DNA from: Oceaniglobus indicus
Lineage (GTDB): Bacteria; Pseudomonadota; Alphaproteobacteria; Rhodobacterales; Rhodobacteraceae
DNA length: 64,000 bases
Assembly: GCF_002751875.1 (NCBI RefSeq)
Contig: NZ_NMZM01000001.1
Coordinates: 124,001 to 188,000, forward strand
Direction of reading: 5' to 3'
How positions within the stretch are numbered: position 1 is the stretch's first letter; each line of letters starts with the position of its first letter. Below the pieces are notes generated by a model. That model saw nothing but the letters and a program-made list of their open reading frames with translations, had not been told where the DNA came from and searched no databases. Below are positions 24,660 to 34,063 of the stretch, one piece after another. The translations under genes were made by a program, and so were the position numbers.

Positions 24660-26098
24660 CTTTCGGGGATCAGCCCGCGCGGCGAGAACCGCAACACCAC
24701 CAACAGGATGACACCCATGGTCAGCAGCCGCATATAGGACGCGGCTTCGGTCAGGGTGGCGCGCATCTGCGATCCCTCGTCCATCTGCGAGGTCGCGACG
24801 TCCATCGCCCAGACGCCCAGCGGTTCGACCTGCACCCACAGGAACCAGATCAGGAAGCCGCCAAGGATTGCGCCCAGGTTGTTGCCCGATCCGCCGACGA
24901 TCACCATCACCCAGATCAGGAAGGTAAAGCGCAGCGGCTGATAGGTGCCGGGCGTCAATTGTCCGTCCAGCGTGGTCATCATGGCGCCGGCAAGACCGCA
25001 GACCGCCGACCCGAGGATGAAGATCTGCAAATGCCGCCGGGTGACGTCCTTGCCCATGGCTTCGGCCGCGACCTCGTTGTCGCGGATCGCGCGCATCATC
25101 CGGCCCCATGGCGATTTCAACGCCGTCTGCGTCAGCCACAGCAGGATCAACAGCACGACCCCGAACAGCGCCGCATAGCACAGCTTGACCACGACGGACG
25201 ACGCGACCACGGGATCGGCACCCATGCCTTGCATCCGCTCGACGAAATCCGCCGATTGTTGCAGATCGACCTCGTATGGCACGGGGCGGGGCAAGCCGAT
25301 CACGTTCTTGACGCCGCGCGCCAGCCAATCCTCGTTCTTCATCACGGCGATGACGATTTCCGCGATGCCAAGGGTGGCGATGGCCAGGTAATCGCTGCGC
25401 AATCCCAAGGCAGTCTTGCCGATCATCCACGCCGCACCAGCCGCCAGAAGCCCGCCCACCGGCCAGCCGATCAGGATCGGCAGGCCAAGCCCGCCCAGAT
25501 ACCCCTCAAGCGCAGGGTTCACCGATTCGATGGCGTCGACCGCGCCGTCGAACAGCAGCCGATAGAGAACGAAGCCGACGACCAGCACCGCAAAAACGGC
25601 CAGACCCCGCGCCTTGCCCGCGTGCATCCGTTTCCACAACACGACCGCGGCGGCGATCGTGCCGGCCCCCAGGGCCAACGCGGCCAGCATCCGCACGCCA
25701 CCGGCGGCCCAGGCGTCGGGCACGGGGGGCATCCCAACCAGGACGGCGCCCAGACCGCCCAGCGCGACAAACCCCATGATCCCGACGTTGAACAGCCCGG
25801 CATAACCCCACTGCATGTTCACGCCCAGCGCCATGATGGCCGAGATCAGCCCCATGTTGAAAATGCCCAGTGCCACGTTCCACCCCTGCGACATGCCGGA
25901 ATAGATCATCAGCACCGCGACGATCCCGAACAGGGCACCGTTGCGAAGCCCCGGCTGGCGATCAGGATCGCCCATGGTCACCAGCTTGGCCAGCAGCCGG
26001 ATCGCGATCAGCATCAATGCTGCGGGCAAGCCGCCGCCGAGATATCCGAGCACGCCCAGCACCGCCGCCTGAACACCCACCATAGCCATGGAATTCAT
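24656..26098 (-). CDS. livM: Branched-chain amino acid-type ABC permease LivM
   Basis: The ATG at 26098 overlaps the livH stop by four bases and has GGGGGAAA upstream. The 480-residue membrane protein has the LivM core: NMQWGYAGLFNVGIMGFVALGG near residue 125, LRSDYLAIATLGIAEI, RAIRDNEVAAEAMGKDV and GGSGNNLGAILGGFLIW. It is longer than classic LivM (about 420), with extra hydrophobic residues at the N-terminus and an insert near 170-215. It pairs with LivH in the inner membrane. Confidence 0.9.
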   Translation of the reverse strand: MNSMAMVGVQAAVLGVLGYLGGGLPAALMLIAIRLLAKLVTMGDPDRQPGLRNGALFGIVAVLMIYSGMSQGWNVALGIFNMGLISAIMALGVNMQWGYAGLFNVGIMGFVALGGLGAVLVGMPPVPDAWAAGGVRMLAALALGAGTIAAAVVLWKRMHAGKARGLAVFAVLVVGFVLYRLLFDGAVDAIESVNPALEGYLGGLGLPILIGWPVGGLLAAGAAWMIGKTALGLRSDYLAIATLGIAEIVIAVMKNEDWLARGVKNVIGLPRPVPYEVDLQQSADFVERMQGMGADPVVASSVVVKLCYAALFGVVLLILLWLTQTALKSPWGRMMRAIRDNEVAAEAMGKDVTRRHLQIFILGSAVCGLAGAMMTTLDGQLTPGTYQPLRFTFLIWVMVIVGGSGNNLGAILGGFLIWFLWVQVEPLGVWAMDVATSQMDEGSQMRATLTEAASYMRLLTMGVILLVVLRFSPRGLIPER

Positions 26099-27153
26099 AC
26101 CGATTTCCCCCGGAACAGCCCCGTGGGCCGGAACAGCAACACCACGATCAGGATCGCGAAGCTGACGGCGAACTTGTAATCCGTGCTCATCAACTGAACC
26201 AACCCGTCCGGCTCCCATCCGCCGGGCGCGAGGTATCCCAACACCTTCTTGAAGGCGTATGTGACCGTCACCTCGGAAAACGCGATCACGAAACCGCCCG
26301 CCACCGCGCCCAGGGGCGAGCCGAGGCCACCGACGATGGCCGCGGCAAAGATCGGCAGCAACAGCTGGAAATAGGTGAAGGCGCGGAACGACTTGTCCAG
26401 CCCGTAGAGAACGCCCGCCGTGGTGGCCAGCGCCGCCACGATCAGCCATGTCACCATCACCACCCGTTCAGGATTGATGCCAGACAGCAGGGCCAGGTCC
26501 TCGTTGTCGGAAAAGGCGCGCATGGATTTGCCCGTCCGGGTGCGATTGAGGAACCAGAACAGCACCCCGACCGCGATGCCGGCGGCAACCAGCGTGATCG
26601 CCGTGGTCGCGCGGATGGCCAGACCCTCGTCCAGGCCGGTCATGTCCTTGAACTGGCGCGCATTGATGATGAAGCGCGCGCCGTCGGCGAAGTTCACATC
26701 GTCGGTGCCGCGCGTGTCCTGCTGACCCTCGGGCGCCAGGAAGACGGCCCCGACCGACAGCACGACCCGCACGAGGCCGTTCATCACGAACATCACGCCC
26801 ACCGACACAATCACCAGGATCACCGGCGCGGCCTTGCGACGCCGATAGAACCGATACACGACCCGGTCCGTGCCCAGCAACAGAACCGCCGTCGTGGCAA
26901 TCCCGAAGGGCAGGGCGAGCAGGGCGGTGGGAAGCGGCCCCAGGTGCAATCCCCAGCCCTGGAACAGCCAGGTGAACAGGATCGTGGCAACGGTCCCGAA
27001 CGCCATGGTATCGCCATGGGCGAAGTTGGAAAACCGCAGGATGCCATAGATCAACGTGACCCCCAGCGCACCCAGCGCCAACTGCGCGCCATAGGACGCG
27101 CCGGGAATCAGAACGTAATTGGAAAAGGCGACAAGCGCGTTCAGGGGTTCCAT
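26095..27153 (-). CDS. livH: Branched-chain amino acid-type ABC permease LivH
   Basis: The ATG at 27153, with GAGGG upstream, gives 352 residues. LivH signatures are present: QLALGALGVTLIYGILRFSNFAHGD near the N-terminus, RAFSDNEDLALLSGINPERV and FAAAIVGGLGSPLGAVAGGF. It overlaps livM downstream by four bases and the secreted unknown upstream by 13 bases. The substrate could be branched-chain amino acids or another amide or amino acid taken by this permease class. Confidence 0.9.
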   Translation of the reverse strand: MEPLNALVAFSNYVLIPGASYGAQLALGALGVTLIYGILRFSNFAHGDTMAFGTVATILFTWLFQGWGLHLGPLPTALLALPFGIATTAVLLLGTDRVVYRFYRRRKAAPVILVIVSVGVMFVMNGLVRVVLSVGAVFLAPEGQQDTRGTDDVNFADGARFIINARQFKDMTGLDEGLAIRATTAITLVAAGIAVGVLFWFLNRTRTGKSMRAFSDNEDLALLSGINPERVVMVTWLIVAALATTAGVLYGLDKSFRAFTYFQLLLPIFAAAIVGGLGSPLGAVAGGFVIAFSEVTVTYAFKKVLGYLAPGGWEPDGLVQLMSTDYKFAVSFAILIVVLLFRPTGLFRGKSV

Positions 27154-27644
27154 GGCAGGCCCTCTTGTTCGGAATCGAATGGAAGGCAATCGCCTGACTG
27201 GGTCAGCGCACGCATGCCGCCGTAGACGATGCTGTGCATCGTGTGGACCGCCGAGCCGTCCGAGCGGATCGACAGCAACGACGTGCCGAACCGCGGGTCA
27301 AATCGCGTCGCGTCGATGACCGGAGGCGGGCCGAAGTGCGCGCTGTATTGCCGGCCATCGCGGTATTCGAAACCCTCGATCTCCGAACCATGGCCGGCTG
27401 GATCGTTGTCCGGGTTCAAGAAAGTTACGTCCCCGGTCTCACGGTCCCATAGCAGCCGCAGTTGCAACGGTTCAGGATACCACCCGGCGCTGTCGACCTT
27501 GTCGAGAAGGCAGTCCAGCGCAATCCGCGGACCCGCGGGAAACGGTCCCGCAACCGGGCGCAGATCCCGCGGTTGTGCCACCGAAACCGCCGCCACGGCC
27601 AGCGCCGCAAACAGTGTCAAGATCGGTGCGGTGCGCCGGACCAT
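27141..27644 (-). CDS. Secreted protein of unknown function inside the liv operon
   Basis: The best start is the ATG at 27644 (167 residues), six bases after GGGAGG; an ATG at 27650 overlaps the livF stop but sits on the ribosome-binding site. The N-terminus is Arg-rich followed by LTLFAALAVAAVSVAQP, a Sec-type signal with probable cleavage after AVSVA. The mature part has two Cys (LDCLL and GDCLP), segments such as PEPLQLRLLWDRETGDV and RFGTSLLSIRSDG, and no recognised domain. Tight coupling to livF and livH suggests a periplasmic role with this transporter. I do not recognise the family. Confidence 0.8.
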   Translation of the reverse strand: MVRRTAPILTLFAALAVAAVSVAQPRDLRPVAGPFPAGPRIALDCLLDKVDSAGWYPEPLQLRLLWDRETGDVTFLNPDNDPAGHGSEIEGFEYRDGRQYSAHFGPPPVIDATRFDPRFGTSLLSIRSDGSAVHTMHSIVYGGMRALTQSGDCLPFDSEQEGLPWNP

Positions 27645-27646
27645 CC

Positions 27647-28360
27647 TCATCCTCCCAGAAAACTCCGCCGCACATCCGGATCGGCCAGCAACTCGGCGCC
27701 CGTCCCGGTAAACGCGTTTGCACCCTGCACCAGGACATACCCCCGGTCGGCGATTTCCAGCGCTTGGCGGGCGTTCTGCTCGACCATGAGGATCGAAATG
27801 CCGGTGCGTGCCACTTCGATGATGCGGTCGAACAATTCATCCATGACGATGGGCGACACGCCCGCCGTGGGTTCGTCCAGCATCAAGACGGTGGGTTGCG
27901 TCATCAGCGCGCGCCCCACGGCGACCTGCTGGCGCTGTCCGCCCGACAATTCGCCGGCCGCCTGACGACGCTTGTCCCGAAGGATCGGAAACAGATCGAA
28001 CACCTGCTCCATCGTGCCGGAAATGTCGTCGCGGCGCAGGAAGGCCCCCATTTCCAGGTTCTCTTCCACCGTCATCGACGTGAAGATGTTGTGCGTCTGG
28101 GGCACGAAGGCCATGCCGCGTCCCACCCGGTCCTGCGGGCTCAGCGCGGTGATGTCGTCACCGTCCAGCCGGACGGCGCCGCTGCGCAGGGGCAGCATCC
28201 CGAACACGGCCTTCATCGCCGTGGACTTGCCGGCGCCGTTCGGCCCGACGATGACCGCGATCTGCCCTTTTTCCACCGACAGCGTGCAGGCATGCAGAAT
28301 ATCGGCGCCCGTGCCATACCCCCCGGTCATGGCCTCGCCGATCAGAAACGGTTCAGCCAC
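27647..28360 (-). CDS. livF: Branched-chain amino acid-type ABC ATPase LivF
   Basis: I start at the GTG at 28360, with GGGAGG upstream, giving 237 residues. The longer frame to 28426 reads through the intergenic repeat and is not credible. Walker A is GPNGAGKST, the signature is LSGGQRQQVAVGRAL, and Walker B is VLMLDEPTAG. FVPQTHNIFTSMTVEENLEMG is typical of LivF. It energises the LivH/LivM channel from the cytoplasmic side. Confidence 0.93.
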   Translation of the reverse strand: MAEPFLIGEAMTGGYGTGADILHACTLSVEKGQIAVIVGPNGAGKSTAMKAVFGMLPLRSGAVRLDGDDITALSPQDRVGRGMAFVPQTHNIFTSMTVEENLEMGAFLRRDDISGTMEQVFDLFPILRDKRRQAAGELSGGQRQQVAVGRALMTQPTVLMLDEPTAGVSPIVMDELFDRIIEVARTGISILMVEQNARQALEIADRGYVLVQGANAFTGTGAELLADPDVRRSFLGG

Positions 28361-28373
28361 ACAACCTCCCGGT

Positions 28374-28394
28374 TTTTTCTTGCTGCAAATACTC
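28374..28394 (-). repeat. Intergenic repeat copy between livG and livF
   Basis: TTTTTCTTGCTGCAAATACTC lies inside the 90-base gap between livG and livF. It is the same element as at 17837 and 54199. On the transcribed strand it reads GAGTATTTGC...CAAGAAAAA and ends a few bases before the livF ribosome-binding site. Confidence 0.6.
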
Positions 28395-28450
28395 AATGGC
28401 GCGGCCGTCACGACAGGCGCGGTCACCGGCGTTGATCGACGACAGGATCC

Positions 28451-29227
28451 TCACGCGCTTGCCTTGTTCTTCAGGCCGGTTCCCAGATAGGCCTCGATCA
28501 CCTGTTCGTTCGCCTTGATCTGCGCGATGGTGCCTTCGGCCAGCACGTGACCCTCGGCCATAACGATCACCGGATCGCACAGCCGACCGATGAAATCCAT
28601 GTCGTGTTCGATCATGCAAAAGGTGTATCCCCGCTCACGGTTCAGTCGCAGGATCGCATCGCCCACCGTGTTCAGTAGGGTGCGGTTGACGCCCGCGCCC
28701 ACCTCGTCGAGAAACACGATCCTGGCGTCCACCATCATCGTGCGACCCAGTTCCAGCAACTTCTTCTGCCCGCCCGAAAGGTTGCCGGCCTTTTCGTTCT
28801 TCAGATGATCGATCGTAAGAAATTCAAGGACTTCGTCGGCCTTCTTCAACAGGGCCGCCTCTTCCTCACGGATGCGGGCGCGGCCGAACCAGGTGTTCCA
28901 CAGCGTCTCACCCGATTGCGCGGGCGGCACCATCATCAGGTTCTCGCGCACGGTCATCGACGGGAATTCGTGGGCGATCTGGAACGTTCGCAGCAACCCC
29001 TTGTGGAACAATTCATGGGGCGGCAGGCCGGTGATATCCTCGCCCGCCATGGTGACGCGCCCCGATGTCGGGGGCAGAACGCCGGCGATCACGTTGAAAA
29101 GCGTTGTTTTTCCCGCACCGTTCGGCCCGACAAGCCCGGTAATGGACCCCTGTTCGATCTTCAGCGATGCGCCGTCGACGGCGCGAAAGCCGCCGAAGTG
29201 TTTGTGCAGGTCGTGGACCTCGATCAT
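28451..29227 (-). CDS. livG: Branched-chain amino acid-type ABC ATPase LivG
   Basis: The 258-residue protein has Walker A GPNGAGKTT, signature LSGGQKKLLELGRTM and Walker B IVFLDEVGAGVN, and ends with the LivG-type C-terminal segment HVLAEGTIAQIKANEQVIEAYLG. The usual Walker B DEP is DEV here. It partners LivF. It follows the binding-protein gene after a terminator-like hairpin, so it may be expressed at a lower level. Confidence 0.92.
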   Translation of the reverse strand: MIEVHDLHKHFGGFRAVDGASLKIEQGSITGLVGPNGAGKTTLFNVIAGVLPPTSGRVTMAGEDITGLPPHELFHKGLLRTFQIAHEFPSMTVRENLMMVPPAQSGETLWNTWFGRARIREEEAALLKKADEVLEFLTIDHLKNEKAGNLSGGQKKLLELGRTMMVDARIVFLDEVGAGVNRTLLNTVGDAILRLNRERGYTFCMIEHDMDFIGRLCDPVIVMAEGHVLAEGTIAQIKANEQVIEAYLGTGLKNKASA

Positions 29228-29257
29228 CTGTGCAACCCGTGATCGTTTCGACGAAAA

Positions 29258-29285
29258 CGGCCCGGCACCAGAAGGCGCCGGGCCG
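29258..29285 (-). terminator. Terminator/attenuator after the binding-protein gene
   Basis: CGGCCCGGC (29258-29266) pairs with GCCGGGCCG (29277-29285). On the minus strand the hairpin is followed by TTTTCGTC. It sits between the binding-protein gene and livG, a common arrangement that yields more binding protein than ATPase. Confidence 0.6.
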
Positions 29286-29300
29286 CCAGGAAATGAGGGA

Positions 29301-30485
29301 TCAGCGGAAGCCGATGGTGGCGAAATCGCCGTCCTTCACTTCGTATTCGCGGAAGGTGCCTGCGCTTTCGCCGGGTCCGATAAGCTCGACCGCCGTCGCG
29401 CCGACATAATCCACTTCGCCGCCAGATTGCAGAATCTCGATCGCCTTGGCCAATTCGCCCGGGTTGATCTTTTCACCCGGTGCGTTGGCGACGTCCATCA
29501 CCTTGTCCTTGAAGACGTTGGAATCGCTGGATCCTGCGGCCGCCATCGCCAGCAGCATCAGCGCCGCCGCGTCATAGCTTTCGCCGGTATAAGAGGACGT
29601 GCCATCAAAGCCGGCTTCCTTGGCCATCTCGCGGAAGGTTTCGCCGCCGGCGGAATCCGACCCCGGGACCAGGCCGAAGGTGCCGTTCAGGTCGCTGCCG
29701 ATCGCCTCGATGAGCGAGTCGCCATACATGCCGTCGGGCAACACGAACGTGTCGAACGCGCCGGCATCCAGCGCGGCCTGAATCACGCCCTTGCCGCCCT
29801 GATCGACGTATCCGGCCACCACCAGCACATCGCCACCGGCCGAAGCCAGTGCGCCGACTTCGGCGGAATAATCCGCCTTGCCGTCTTCATGGGCGGCAGA
29901 AATCGTGACCGTGCCACCGGCCTCTTCGAAGGCGGACTGGAAGCTGTCGGCCAGGCCCTTGCCATAGTCGTTGTTGGTATAGGTCAGTGCGACGGATTTC
30001 ATGTCGCGTTCCATCAGCATGTTCGCCAGCACCACGCCCTGACGCGCGTCGGAGGGCGACGTGCGGAAGAACAAACCGTTGTCCTCGGCATCGGACAGGC
30101 CCGGCGACGTGGCCGAGGGCGAGATCATGACGATGCCGTTGGGCACCGCGACGTTGGCCAGGATCGCGCCGGTGACGCCCGAGCAATCGGCGCCCATGAT
30201 CGCTGCGACCTTGTCCGAGGTGATCAGACGTTCGGCCGCGGCCGTGGCGGCGCCCGAGTCGATGCAGGTGGAATCGGCGCGCACGGATTCGACGGTCGAT
30301 CCGCCCAGCAGGGTGCCCGCGTCGTTGACTTCCTTGATGGCCAGTTCCGCACCGTCGCGCATGCCGGGGGTGATGGTTTCCAGTGGCCCGGTGAAGCCCA
30401 GGATCACGCCGATCTTGATGTCTTCGGCGAACGCGCCGGTGGATGCGACAGCCGCAATGGCCGACGCCAGAAGAAGCTTTTTCAT
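29301..30485 (-). CDS. Branched-chain amino acid-type ABC substrate-binding protein
   Basis: The 394-residue protein starts MKKLLLASAIAAVASTGAFA, a Sec signal cleaved after AFA. The mature start EDIKIGVILGFTGPLE is typical of LivJ/LivK (periplasmic binding type I). VADSTC, GADCSGVTGAI, SPSATSPGLSD and TYTNNDYGKGLADSF are family landmarks. A GGGAG ribosome-binding site precedes the ATG. It is the first gene of the operon; the bound ligand cannot be fixed from the sequence. Confidence 0.92.
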   Translation of the reverse strand: MKKLLLASAIAAVASTGAFAEDIKIGVILGFTGPLETITPGMRDGAELAIKEVNDAGTLLGGSTVESVRADSTCIDSGAATAAAERLITSDKVAAIMGADCSGVTGAILANVAVPNGIVMISPSATSPGLSDAEDNGLFFRTSPSDARQGVVLANMLMERDMKSVALTYTNNDYGKGLADSFQSAFEEAGGTVTISAAHEDGKADYSAEVGALASAGGDVLVVAGYVDQGGKGVIQAALDAGAFDTFVLPDGMYGDSLIEAIGSDLNGTFGLVPGSDSAGGETFREMAKEAGFDGTSSYTGESYDAAALMLLAMAAAGSSDSNVFKDKVMDVANAPGEKINPGELAKAIEILQSGGEVDYVGATAVELIGPGESAGTFREYEVKDGDFATIGFR

Positions 30486-30600
30486 GGTGATCTCCCTGTT
30501 CGTGGATCGTTGTCCGGTCGCGATGCTAGGCGGGCCGCCCTGAAAAGAAAAGCCCGATCAGCGGTGCCGCTACGGCAGGTTTTGTGCATTCCGGGCGGTT

Positions 30601-31611
30601 TCACCCCTGGGTTGCATCCTTGCTGACGTGCACGCCCCGCTCGCGATATGGGGTCGTGGCATATTGGGCGCGATAGCATTTCGAAAAGTGCGACGGCGAG
30701 GCAAAACCGCAGGCAAGGGCGACGTTGATCACGCTCATGTCCGTCTGCATCAGCAGGTTGCGCGCCTTCTCAAGCCTGAGTTCCATGTAATACCGCTTGG
30801 GCGAGCGGTTGAGATAGCGGCGGAACAGCCGTTCCAGTTGTCGCGTGCTCATCCCCACGTCGCGGGCCAGGGTGGCCGGGCTTATCGGATCCTCGATATG
30901 GGCCTCCATCATCTGGATGACCTGCGACAGCTTTGGGTGGCGCACACCGATGCGCGTCGGCGTCGACAGGCGCTGGGTGTCCTGATCGGTGCGGATCGCG
31001 GAATAGATCATCTGGTCGGCCACCGCGCTGGCCAGGGTTTCGCCGTGGTGATCGCCGATCAGCTTCAGCATCAGGTCGATCGATGACGTGCCGCCCGCCG
31101 TGGTATAGCGGTTGCCGTCCATCACGAAGACCGACTTGGTCAGATGCACGTCCTCGAATTCCTCGGCGAAACTGTCGTGGTTTTCCCAATGGATCGTGGC
31201 CTTCCGGCCATCCAGCAACCCCGCCTTGGCCAGGGTATAGCCGGCCGTGCAGAGCCCGCCCAGCACCACGCCGCGCCGGGCCTCGCGGCGCAGCCAGTTC
31301 AGGATCTTCCGCGTGCTCGCGCGGGCCACATCCACACCGCCACAGACCAGGACGATGTCGTCGCGGTTCAACTCGTCCAGCCCGCCGTCAAGCTGAAACC
31401 GTGTGCCGGCCGAACAGGCCACCGCCTCGCCGTTTTCCCCGACCAGCCGCCAGGTATAGAGCGTCTGGCGCGACAGGCGGTTCGCGATCCTCAGCGCGTC
31501 GATGCTGGCCGCGAAGGCGAGCAGCGAGAAGCCGTCAAGCAGGACCAGAACGAAATGATGCGGTTTGGCGTCGATGGGCCCGACATCGACGCTGTAACGA
31601 CTCTCATCCAT
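30601..31611 (-). CDS. GlxA-family AraC-type regulator
   Basis: The 336 residues combine an N-terminal DJ-1/PfpI-like domain (about 18-190, with [18 protein letters not shown] and the Cys in the nucleophile-elbow position) with a C-terminal AraC helix-turn-helix pair ([20 protein letters not shown] and [20 protein letters not shown]). Regulators of this class control catabolism of arginine, glycine betaine, carnitine or similar compounds. Its position just upstream of the liv operon, on the same strand, makes it a candidate regulator of it. Confidence 0.9.
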   Translation of the reverse strand: MDESRYSVDVGPIDAKPHHFVLVLLDGFSLLAFAASIDALRIANRLSRQTLYTWRLVGENGEAVACSAGTRFQLDGGLDELNRDDIVLVCGGVDVARASTRKILNWLRREARRGVVLGGLCTAGYTLAKAGLLDGRKATIHWENHDSFAEEFEDVHLTKSVFVMDGNRYTTAGGTSSIDLMLKLIGDHHGETLASAVADQMIYSAIRTDQDTQRLSTPTRIGVRHPKLSQVIQMMEAHIEDPISPATLARDVGMSTRQLERLFRRYLNRSPKRYYMELRLEKARNLLMQTDMSVINVALACGFASPSHFSKCYRAQYATTPYRERGVHVSKDATQG

Positions 31612-31825
31612 CCACGACGCCCCACCTGAAATGTTGCCGGAGCGAAACAGGTTTATGACGCCGGATCAAGCAGGCACCCGGCAGATCCGCCAAAAGATCG
31701 GCCGAATCGGGCGTAAGCGCCGTGTTTCGGGGGATCGGCCATTGGCACCCGGGCCTGCGCGCGCTATACCACCGACCGATCCGGTGGGGGTTCCCCGGAT
31801 CGCATTCATTTCACGGAGCGACGCG

Positions 31826-33196
31826 ATGACCACCTGGCAGAAAACCGACTGGCGCAACAAACCACGGGTTCAGATGCCGGAATATACCGACGCCGACGCC
31901 CTGGCCCGCACCGAAGCCCGTCTGTCAAAGTATCCGCCGCTGGTCTTCGCCGGCGAAACGCGAACGCTGAAGGCCGAGCTGGGCGCCTGTTCGCGCGGCG
32001 AGGCGTTCCTGCTGCAGGGCGGCGATTGTGCCGAGAGCTTTGCCGAATTCAGCGGCGACAACATCCGCGATACCTTCAAGGTGATGTTGCAGATGGCGAT
32101 GGTGCTGACGTTCGGCGCCAAGGTGCCCACGGTCAAGGTCGGGCGCATGGCCGGCCAGTTCGCCAAACCGCGCAGTGCGCCGACGGAAACCGCGAACGGA
32201 CAGGAATTGCCCAGCTATCGCGGCGACATCATCAACGGCTTCGACTTCACGCCCGAGGCGCGGATTCCCGATCCCGCACGCATGCTGGAAGCCTACTCGC
32301 AGGCGGCCGCCACGCTGAACCTGCTGCGCGCGTTCTCGAAGGGCGGTTTTGCCGATGTGCACCGGGTCCATGCCTGGACGCTGGGCTTCACCGACACCGA
32401 AGAGGCCGAGAAATACCGCGACATGGCGAACCGGATCCAGGACGCGCTGGATTTCATGACCGCCGCGGGTCTGACGTCGGAGAACAACAGCGAACTGGCA
32501 ACGGTGGATTTCTATACCTCGCACGAGGCGCTGCTGCTGGAATACGAAGAGGCTCTGACGCGGGTCGATTCGCTGACCGGCACCATGGTCGACACCTCGG
32601 GCCACCTGATCTGGATCGGCGACCGCACCCGCCAGCCGGACGGGGCCCATGTCGAGTTCTGCAAGGGCGTGACCAACCCCATCGGTCTGAAATGCGGCCC
32701 GTCGATCACCACCGACGACCTCAAGCGGCTGATGGAAACGCTGAACCCCAAGAACGAGGCCGGGCGCCTGACGCTGATCGCGCGGTTCGGGGCCGGAGCG
32801 GTCGGTGACAATCTGCCCAAGCTGATCCGCGCCGTCGAGGAAGAGGGGGCCAAGGTCGTCTGGTCCTGCGATCCGATGCACGGCAACACGATCAAGGCGG
32901 CCAGCGGTTACAAGACCCGTCCGTTCGATTCGGTGCTGCGCGAGGTTCAGGAGTTCTTCGCCGTCCACAACGCCGAAGGCACCGTGCCGGGCGGCGTGCA
33001 TTTCGAGATGACGGGCAAGGATGTGACCGAATGCACCGGCGGCGTGCGGGCCGTGACCGACGAAGATCTGTCCAGCCGCTATCACACGGCCTGTGATCCG
33101 CGTCTGAACGCGTCGCAATCCCTGGAACTGGCGTTCCTCGTCGCCGAGGAGTTGAGCGGACGTCAGCGCACGCTTCAGGCCGCGGCCGCCGTCTGA
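31826..33196 (+). CDS. Class II 3-deoxy-7-phosphoheptulonate synthase
   Basis: The ATG at 31826, after ACGGAG, gives 456 residues, the normal length of plant-type (class II) DAHP synthases. Hallmarks include [11 protein letters not shown] near residue 68, [30 protein letters not shown] and [12 protein letters not shown]. It condenses phosphoenolpyruvate with erythrose 4-phosphate, the first step of the shikimate pathway. It stands alone and is divergent from the GlxA-type regulator. Confidence 0.95.
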   Translation: MTTWQKTDWRNKPRVQMPEYTDADALARTEARLSKYPPLVFAGETRTLKAELGACSRGEAFLLQGGDCAESFAEFSGDNIRDTFKVMLQMAMVLTFGAKVPTVKVGRMAGQFAKPRSAPTETANGQELPSYRGDIINGFDFTPEARIPDPARMLEAYSQAAATLNLLRAFSKGGFADVHRVHAWTLGFTDTEEAEKYRDMANRIQDALDFMTAAGLTSENNSELATVDFYTSHEALLLEYEEALTRVDSLTGTMVDTSGHLIWIGDRTRQPDGAHVEFCKGVTNPIGLKCGPSITTDDLKRLMETLNPKNEAGRLTLIARFGAGAVGDNLPKLIRAVEEEGAKVVWSCDPMHGNTIKAASGYKTRPFDSVLREVQEFFAVHNAEGTVPGGVHFEMTGKDVTECTGGVRAVTDEDLSSRYHTACDPRLNASQSLELAFLVAEELSGRQRTLQAAAAV

Positions 33197-33265
33197 TCGC
33201 CTGACATCGATGACGAATGGGCGCCGCGACGGGATCGTGGCGCCCGTTTTGCGTTCAGGCCGCGA

Positions 33266-33907
33266 TCATGATCCGCCACCGTCGATCAGGCGAAGCGACG
33301 GACCGCCCTGTGCCGCGGGCCCGCTGGCCCGCTTGGGCGCGGCCGACGATGGGCGCGTGCCGTATCCGGTCAGCGCCACGCGGTTGTCCGATGCGATGCG
33401 GAACCGGCAGGGCGGCGATCCGACGGGCGCGCTGGACGACAGACAGCCAAGCGCCCGCGTCACCTGGCCCGCGCCATCGCGCAGCGGCAGCAACAGCATC
33501 CGTGCCGCCATCGGTTTGGCAATCAGGCGCGACGGCCCCGACAACCAGAGATCGACCTTGGCAGGTTCGGAAAACACCGATTCCACCGCATCGGCAAAGG
33601 CGGCGCGGGCCTCGGGCAGCATGAAACAGCTGATCGGCATGCCGCGCACCTCCATCCCCATGAGATCGGCCAGATGCATCCCCGCCAGCCGGAACCGCGC
33701 AACCCCCGGCGCGACCCGTTCCAGAAGGAACGTCCGGTCCAGCACATCGGCGATGCCCCGCGGATCGATTTCGGCGCGGCACGGCATGATCCGCCCGTCG
33801 CACAGGGCCTGCCAATAGGCATCGACCTGCGCAAAACACGTATCGGCCGAGACACCGGCGCCACCGATGGGCACGACCGCGGGCCGATCCGATTTCATGA
33901 AAGCCAT
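33266..33907 (-). CDS. PAS-domain (PAS_5-like) protein
   Basis: The 213-residue protein starts at the ATG at 33907 behind AAAGGAG. The segments CDGRIMPCRAEIDPRGIADVLDRTFLLERV and RFRLAGMHLADLMGMEVRGMP match the PAS_5 family, which is frequent and mostly uncharacterised in alphaproteobacteria. No output domain is attached; the C-terminal 50 residues are Pro- and Ser-rich and probably disordered. Ligand and role are unknown. Confidence 0.72.
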   Translation of the reverse strand: MAFMKSDRPAVVPIGGAGVSADTCFAQVDAYWQALCDGRIMPCRAEIDPRGIADVLDRTFLLERVAPGVARFRLAGMHLADLMGMEVRGMPISCFMLPEARAAFADAVESVFSEPAKVDLWLSGPSRLIAKPMAARMLLLPLRDGAGQVTRALGCLSSSAPVGSPPCRFRIASDNRVALTGYGTRPSSAAPKRASGPAAQGGPSLRLIDGGGS

Positions 33908-34063
33908 ATCACCGCTCCTTTACGGGGAAGGCGCGTTTGCCGGCCGTGGCGGCGTTGTCAGCCGCGGACCGGTCTGCTACCGCTGACCCGTGATGTACCG
34001 GGTATCTGCATAGCAGGGAAATTCGATTCAATCCCTGACAAACTTTCTGAAGGGTTAATACAT

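Noticed and set aside
27650-28426. LivF start at 28426
   Set aside because: The extra residues come from the intergenic repeat, while GTG at 28360 has GGGAGG at proper distance and the normal family length.
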